Source: MGR-bin208 sp043779285
GTDB lineage: Bacteria; Bacteroidota; Bacteroidia; Chitinophagales; Chitinophagaceae
Reading direction: 5' to 3'
NCBI GenBank assembly: GCA_043779285.1
Contig: JAYWEL010000155.1
Location: forward strand, 1-9,600
DNA length: 9,600 bases
This document shows positions 5,788 through 9,600 of this stretch, piece after piece. Below the pieces are notes generated by a model, which was given only the letters and a program-made list of their open reading frames with translations, was not told the DNA's origin and did not search any database. The position numbers and the translations under genes were made by a program. Position 1 is the stretch's first letter. The number at the start of each line of letters is the position of its first letter.

Positions 5788-8700
5788 CTATAAATTTTTT
5801 AATGCCTCTAACACATCCCATCTTTTCAACATATCCTCATTTGCAGACGCTAAAAATTCTTTTGCTTTATCCGGGTAATTTGTTTTTATTGTTGAGAATC
5901 TATTTTCATTATACATAAAATCATCCAGTCCAATGGAAGGCATTTTGCTGTCCAGGGTAAACCGACTACCTCTTTCATTCATTGGATTGTATCGGAACAA
6001 TGGCCAGTAACCCGATTTTACAGCAAGATTTTGCTGGGATAATCCATTACACATATCGTATCCATGAGCAATGCAATGACTATATGCGATGATGATGGAT
6101 GGTCCCGGATATGCTTCTGCCTCCAGAATAGTTTTTAACGCATGTACATCGTTAGAACCCATGGCAATCTGGCCTACATATGCACTTCGGTGAGCAATTG
6201 CCTGCATGGCCAGGTCTTTCTTTGAATTTGTTTTTCCTTTAATTGAAAATTTTGCACTGGCACCTATAGGTGAAGCTTTTGATTTCTGACCACCGGTATT
6301 ACTGTACACTTCTGTATCCATTACAAGAATATTCACATTTTCGCCGGTGCTTAACACATGGTCCAATCCACTAAATCCGATGTCATATGCCCAACCATCT
6401 CCACCAATGATCCAGATGGATTTCTTTTCTAAAAATTCCGCAACCTGATACAATCGAAAGGAATCTTCCCGTCGCAGATCTCGCAATCTTCTTTTTAACT
6501 CATTCACATATTTTCTTTGATTGATTAATTCTGTTTCATCCTTTTCTGTATTTTCCAGAATAAGGTCAGTCAATTCAGACCCCACTTCTTCTCTTAATTC
6601 TTTCAATAATCGGATGGCAATATCTCGTTTTTTATCTGTTGCCAATTTCAGTCCTAAACCAAATTCAGCGTTGTCTTCGAATAAAGAATTGGCCCAGGCA
6701 GGGCCTCTTCCTTCGTAATTACTTGTCCAAGGAGTGGAAGGTAGATTACCTCCGAAAATAGAAGAACAACCAGTTGCATTAGCTACAATCATCCTGTCAC
6801 CGAATAACTGTGTCAACAATTTGATATATGGTGTTTCTCCACATCCGGCACAGGCTCCGGAGAATTCAAACAAAGGTTCCAGTAATTGAGATCCCTTAAC
6901 GGTAGATTTATTTACCCTGCTTCTATCAATATCCGGTAAGGATAAAAAGAAATCCCAATTCTGAACTTCCGCATCTTTGATTGGAATTAAATCTTCCATA
7001 TCAATTGCTTTATGCCCGGGTACCGTTTTACTTTCAATGGGACAAATGGAGGTACATAATTTACAGCCGGTACAATCTTCTACAGCAACCTGTAATGTAT
7101 ATACTTCATTTTCTTTTTGAAATTCTTTACCGATCGGTGCAATACTTTTGAAAGAACCCGGAGCATCTTCCAAAAATTCTTTATCATACACTTTTACACG
7201 GATGGCTGCATGTGGGCATACAAAATAACATTTACCACATTGAGAACATAAAGAAGGATCCCATACCGGCACTTCATTTGCAATATTTCTTTTTTCCCAT
7301 TTCGTTGTACCGGTAGGATAAGTACCATCTACCGGGAATGCACTAACCGGAAGATAATCGCCATCTCCTGCAATGATTTTGGCTAAAACATTCTGCACAA
7401 AATCCGGGGCATGTCCGCTGATTGGTGATTCTATTTCTTTATTTCCAATAGAGAAATTTGAATAATCAACTTCGAATAAATTTTCAAGAGTCATATCCAC
7501 AGCCAGGTAATTTTTTTCAACCACCGCTTCTCCTTTTCTTCCATACGTTTTTTTAATAGCCTCTTTAATATTGCTGACAGCCTCTTCTTTGGTCATTAAA
7601 TTAGAAATGGCAAAAAAACAGGTTTGTAAAATGGAATTGATCTTCGAGCCCATACCGGATTCTTTTGCAACTTTTGAAGCATTGATCAGATAAAATTTCA
7701 ACTTATGAGAAATGATTTTTTCCTGAATTTTATTTGGCAATTGATCCCAGATATCTTCGACTGTATAAGGCGCATTTAATAAAAAAGTTGCTCCCTGTTC
7801 GGCATATTTCAAGATGTCGTATTTCTTTAAATAATTAAAATGATGACAGGCAATAAAGCTTGCAGAAGTGATTAAATAACTGGAACGAATTGGATGCTGG
7901 CTGAAACGTAAATGAGATGTTGTCAATGATCCCGATTTTTTAGAATCGTACACAAAATACCCTTGTACATAATAATCACTGACATCTCCAATAATTTTAA
8001 TCGTGTTTTTGTTGGCACTAACGGTTCCATCGGCACCCAAACCATAAAATAAACCCCGGAACTGATGTTTGTCTTCTAACGAAAATTTTTCATCCCATTC
8101 CAGATGAGTATGAGTTATATCATCTTCTATACCAATTGTAAAACTATTTTTAGGTTCATCTTTTTGAAGCTCTTCAAATATGGCTTTTACCATGGCCGGA
8201 TTAAACTCTTTTGATGCTAATCCATAACGACCACCAATGACTTTTGGCATCGGATTTTTCCAACTTGTATGTAAAGAACTGATTACATCCATATAAAGTG
8301 GTTCACCAATTGCACCAGGCTCCTTGCATCTGTCCAGGACTGCAATGCTTTTAACTGTTTTTGGAATGGCAGCAATAAAATGCCTGACAGAAAACGGCCT
8401 GAATAGATGTACATTGATATAACCAACTTTCTCACCCCGATCATTTAAATAGTCGGTTATTTCATGCACCGGCCCATATCCCGAACCCATGATGATGATG
8501 ATACGATCAGGTTGTGGATGTCCATAATATGCAAATAAATTATATTTTCTTCCTGTGAGGCTGTAAAACTTATCCATTGATTCTTCTACCAGCTCGGGTA
8601 CTTGTTTGTAAAATTTATTACAAGCCTCCCTGCTTTGAAAAAATACATCCGGATTTTGAGCTGTACCCCTGATAATGGGATGATCGGGATTCAAGGCTCT

Positions 8701-9357
8701 GTTTCTGTGATTATTGACAGCTTGTTCATCCATCATTTTTTTAATCACATCATCCGGCAAAACAGAAACCTGACCTAGCTCATGTGAAGTACGGAATCCA
8801 TCAAAAATATTCAGAAACGGGATTCTTGACCTTAGAGATGTTGCAGTTGAAATCATGGCCATATCCATGGCCTGTTGAGGATTGTTTCCAAATAACATGG
8901 CAAAGCCGGTTGACCTTGTTGCCATCACATCACTATGATCTCCAAAAATGGATAACGCATGTGTAGCTAATGTCCTTGCAGCAATATGAAAAACGGTTGG
9001 AGTTAATTCACCGGCAATCTTGTACATGTTTGGGATCATCAACAACAACCCCTGTGAACAAGTAAAGGTGGATGCTAAAGCCCCTCCCTGTAATGCGCCG
9101 TGGATGGCACCTGCAGCTCCTGCTTCACTTTGCATTTCCACAATTTTCGGAATTTCCCCGTAGATATTTGCGATCTCATTACTGCTCCATTCATCCGCTA
9201 ATTCTCCCATGGAAGAGGATGGTGTTATAGGATAAATAGCACAAACCTCACTGGTTCTGTAGGCTATATAAACCGCTGCTTCATTGCCGTCTATTATTGA
9301 AACAAGTTTCTTTTTTTCTGATTGGTTTTTATTTTTTTGGGTTCTTGTGTTTTCCAT
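5788..9357 (-). CDS. nifJ: Pyruvate:ferredoxin (flavodoxin) oxidoreductase, single-chain
   Basis: This cytosolic 1189-residue enzyme decarboxylates pyruvate to acetyl-CoA and CO2 while reducing ferredoxin or flavodoxin. The domain order is that of full-length single-chain PFOR. The N-terminal alpha-type domain carries YPITPSS at 42-48 (T45), E78 for thiamine activation and R128 for pyruvate binding. A second domain follows to about 410 (HLFRPF at 317-322). The gamma domain spans about 430-640 and the EKR linker has W-E-K-R at 687-690. The 2[4Fe-4S] ferredoxin domain has ligands C704, C707, C710, C714, C762, C765, C768 and C772. The thiamine domain has proximal-cluster ligands C835, C838, C864 and C1095, plus the TPP/Mg segment GGDGWAYDIG (985-994) to SNTGG (1019-1023). 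The C-terminal tail includes GYWPLFRYNP. Every expected cofactor ligand is present and the length is normal, so it should be functional. The start has no Shine-Dalgarno or alternative in-frame ATG nearby; the first 17 residues are a Lys-rich extension. It is transcribed alone, with no ferredoxin or flavodoxin gene beside it. Confidence 0.97.
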   Translation of the reverse strand: MENTRTQKNKNQSEKKKLVSIIDGNEAAVYIAYRTSEVCAIYPITPSSSMGELADEWSSNEIANIYGEIPKIVEMQSEAGAAGAIHGALQGGALASTFTCSQGLLLMIPNMYKIAGELTPTVFHIAARTLATHALSIFGDHSDVMATRSTGFAMLFGNNPQQAMDMAMISTATSLRSRIPFLNIFDGFRTSHELGQVSVLPDDVIKKMMDEQAVNNHRNRALNPDHPIIRGTAQNPDVFFQSREACNKFYKQVPELVEESMDKFYSLTGRKYNLFAYYGHPQPDRIIIIMGSGYGPVHEITDYLNDRGEKVGYINVHLFRPFSVRHFIAAIPKTVKSIAVLDRCKEPGAIGEPLYMDVISSLHTSWKNPMPKVIGGRYGLASKEFNPAMVKAIFEELQKDEPKNSFTIGIEDDITHTHLEWDEKFSLEDKHQFRGLFYGLGADGTVSANKNTIKIIGDVSDYYVQGYFVYDSKKSGSLTTSHLRFSQHPIRSSYLITSASFIACHHFNYLKKYDILKYAEQGATFLLNAPYTVEDIWDQLPNKIQEKIISHKLKFYLINASKVAKESGMGSKINSILQTCFFAISNLMTKEEAVSNIKEAIKKTYGRKGEAVVEKNYLAVDMTLENLFEVDYSNFSIGNKEIESPISGHAPDFVQNVLAKIIAGDGDYLPVSAFPVDGTYPTGTTKWEKRNIANEVPVWDPSLCSQCGKCYFVCPHAAIRVKVYDKEFLEDAPGSFKSIAPIGKEFQKENEVYTLQVAVEDCTGCKLCTSICPIESKTVPGHKAIDMEDLIPIKDAEVQNWDFFLSLPDIDRSRVNKSTVKGSQLLEPLFEFSGACAGCGETPYIKLLTQLFGDRMIVANATGCSSIFGGNLPSTPWTSNYEGRGPAWANSLFEDNAEFGLGLKLATDKKRDIAIRLLKELREEVGSELTDLILENTEKDETELINQRKYVNELKRRLRDLRREDSFRLYQVAEFLEKKSIWIIGGDGWAYDIGFSGLDHVLSTGENVNILVMDTEVYSNTGGQKSKASPIGASAKFSIKGKTNSKKDLAMQAIAHRSAYVGQIAMGSNDVHALKTILEAEAYPGPSIIIAYSHCIAHGYDMCNGLSQQNLAVKSGYWPLFRYNPMNERGSRFTLDSKMPSIGLDDFMYNENRFSTIKTNYPDKAKEFLASANEDMLKRWDVLEALKNL

Positions 9358-9360
9358 TTC

Positions 9361-9397
9361 AGGTGCATTTAATTTTCACCTAAATTAAATAGTACCT
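9361..9397 (-). promoter_or_regulatory. Overlapping inverted repeats upstream of nifJ (candidate operator or switch)
   Basis: Immediately before the nifJ ATG, ATTTAATTT (9367-9375) and AAATTAAAT (9382-9390) form a perfect 9-bp inverted repeat with a 6-base spacer. AGGTG (9361-9365) is complementary to CACCT (9377-9381), and CACCT occupies part of that spacer, so the two pairings would exclude each other. A minus-strand TAATTTAG (9380-9387) differs by one base from the Bacteroidota -7 consensus TAnnTTTG, so the repeat may overlap the promoter. No matching -33 TTTG is seen at the usual distance. It is a plausible repressor site or 5'-leader structure, but AT-rich repeats of this size can arise by chance. 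Confidence 0.4.
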
Positions 9398-9451
9398 AGT
9401 TTTTTTATTATGACTAAAATCAGTAAAAAAAGCTCAACTCCCTATTATTTA

Positions 9452-9592
9452 TCATACCAATAAAAACTTGAAAAGCAACCCGAATTTCGATATGCCTGGA
9501 AGATTATACCGCTTATAAACAGTAAATAGTCCAATGCGCTTTTCTGCGGTATAATACCATCTAAGATTTACACATAGTCCCTGCCCGTCCGG
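9452..9592 (-). pseudogene. Orphan C-terminal coding fragment upstream of nifJ
   Basis: On the minus strand a frame ends at TGA (9452-9454) and is open back to an in-frame stop at 9593-9595. It encodes about 46 residues with coding character, including LRWYYTAEKRIGLFTVYKRY and then LPGISKFGLLFKFLLV. The alternating aromatic and basic pattern with a final Phe-rich strand would suit the last strands of an outer-membrane beta barrel, but I do not recognise the family. There is no ATG or usable GTG/TTG near its beginning. Its upstream boundary lies in the GC-rich palindrome at the right edge, which suggests that the palindrome truncated it or that the rest has been lost. Its stop is 94 bases before the nifJ start. 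Confidence 0.4.
9503..9555. repeat. 10-bp perfect inverted repeat with 33-bp spacer
   Basis: ATTATACCGC (9503-9512) is the exact reverse complement of GCGGTATAAT (9546-9555). Both arms lie inside the orphan coding fragment, where they encode similar Tyr-rich strings on the minus strand (YYTAE and KRYN), so the complementarity could be a coincidence of codon use. Otherwise it is a long-loop hairpin upstream of nifJ. Confidence 0.35.
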
Positions 9593-9600
9593 TCAGGCGG
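9579..9600. repeat. GC-rich REP-like palindrome, cut by the window edge
   Basis: CTGCCCGTCCGGTCAGGCGG is an imperfect palindrome around CCGG. The left GCCCG arm would be completed by CGGGC if the bases just right of the window continue as GC. It is far more GC-rich than its surroundings, shares GCCCGTC with the palindrome at 3454-3496, and places an in-frame stop at the head of the orphan fragment at 9452-9592. I recall closely similar strings as dispersed repeats in Sphingobacteria/Chitinophagia-type genomes, but copy number cannot be tested here. Confidence 0.45.

Noticed and set aside
5669..5878. 69-codon plus-strand open frame
   Set aside because: It lies across the non-coding repeat and the 3' end of nifJ on the opposite strand, and has no protein-like pattern.
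9410..9463. 17-residue plus-strand open frame starting ATGACTAAAATC
   Set aside because: It is too short, has no supporting signal, and overlaps the end of the orphan fragment on the other strand.
1..9600. tRNA, rRNA, CRISPR array, transposase, defence genes
   Set aside because: No cloverleaf, regularly spaced repeat, or recognisable mobile-element or defence protein was found on either strand.

Overview
The window looks like an ordinary stretch of a Bacteroidota chromosome, most likely Chitinophagales/Chitinophagaceae. The DNA is AT-rich, the starts lack convincing Shine-Dalgarno sequences, and exported proteins carry short signal peptides ending in A-x-A followed by Q. It also holds families typical of that phylum: HutI, a large secreted M14 peptidase, a DUF2911 protein and a single-chain NifJ. 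The organism call is inferred from sequence character only.

Layout. On the left, minus strand: the N-terminal part of imidazolonepropionase (hutI, cut by the window edge), preceded by a strong hairpin/T-run terminator that closes a large secreted M14 zinc carboxypeptidase gene. A short divergent intergenic region follows, then two plus-strand genes: an unrecognised protein with two similar beta-rich repeats (called gene A here) and a signal-peptide protein ending in a DUF2911 domain (gene B). From 5338 to 5787 no intact gene is present. This stretch holds a short degraded copy of the 3' end of gene A, a C-terminal scrap of what looks like an alpha/beta-hydrolase, and a roughly 200-bp structured element whose ends resemble an integron attC-type site. 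That element stops against the stop codon of nifJ. The right half is nifJ, an intact 1189-residue pyruvate:ferredoxin/flavodoxin oxidoreductase on the minus strand. Its start is preceded by overlapping inverted repeats, then by an orphan C-terminal coding fragment and a GC-rich palindrome running off the right edge.

How the genes relate. They do not form an obvious pathway. HutI (histidine catabolism), the periplasmic or secreted peptidase and NifJ (pyruvate to acetyl-CoA with low-potential electrons) are each separate transcription units. Genes A and B are close together on the same strand and may be co-transcribed. No defence system, CRISPR array, transposase or RNA gene is visible. The interesting part is the decay and repeat zone between genes B and nifJ, together with the GC-rich palindromes at about 3454-3496, 5734-5761 and 9579-9600. 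These suggest a repeat family that has reshaped gene ends here.
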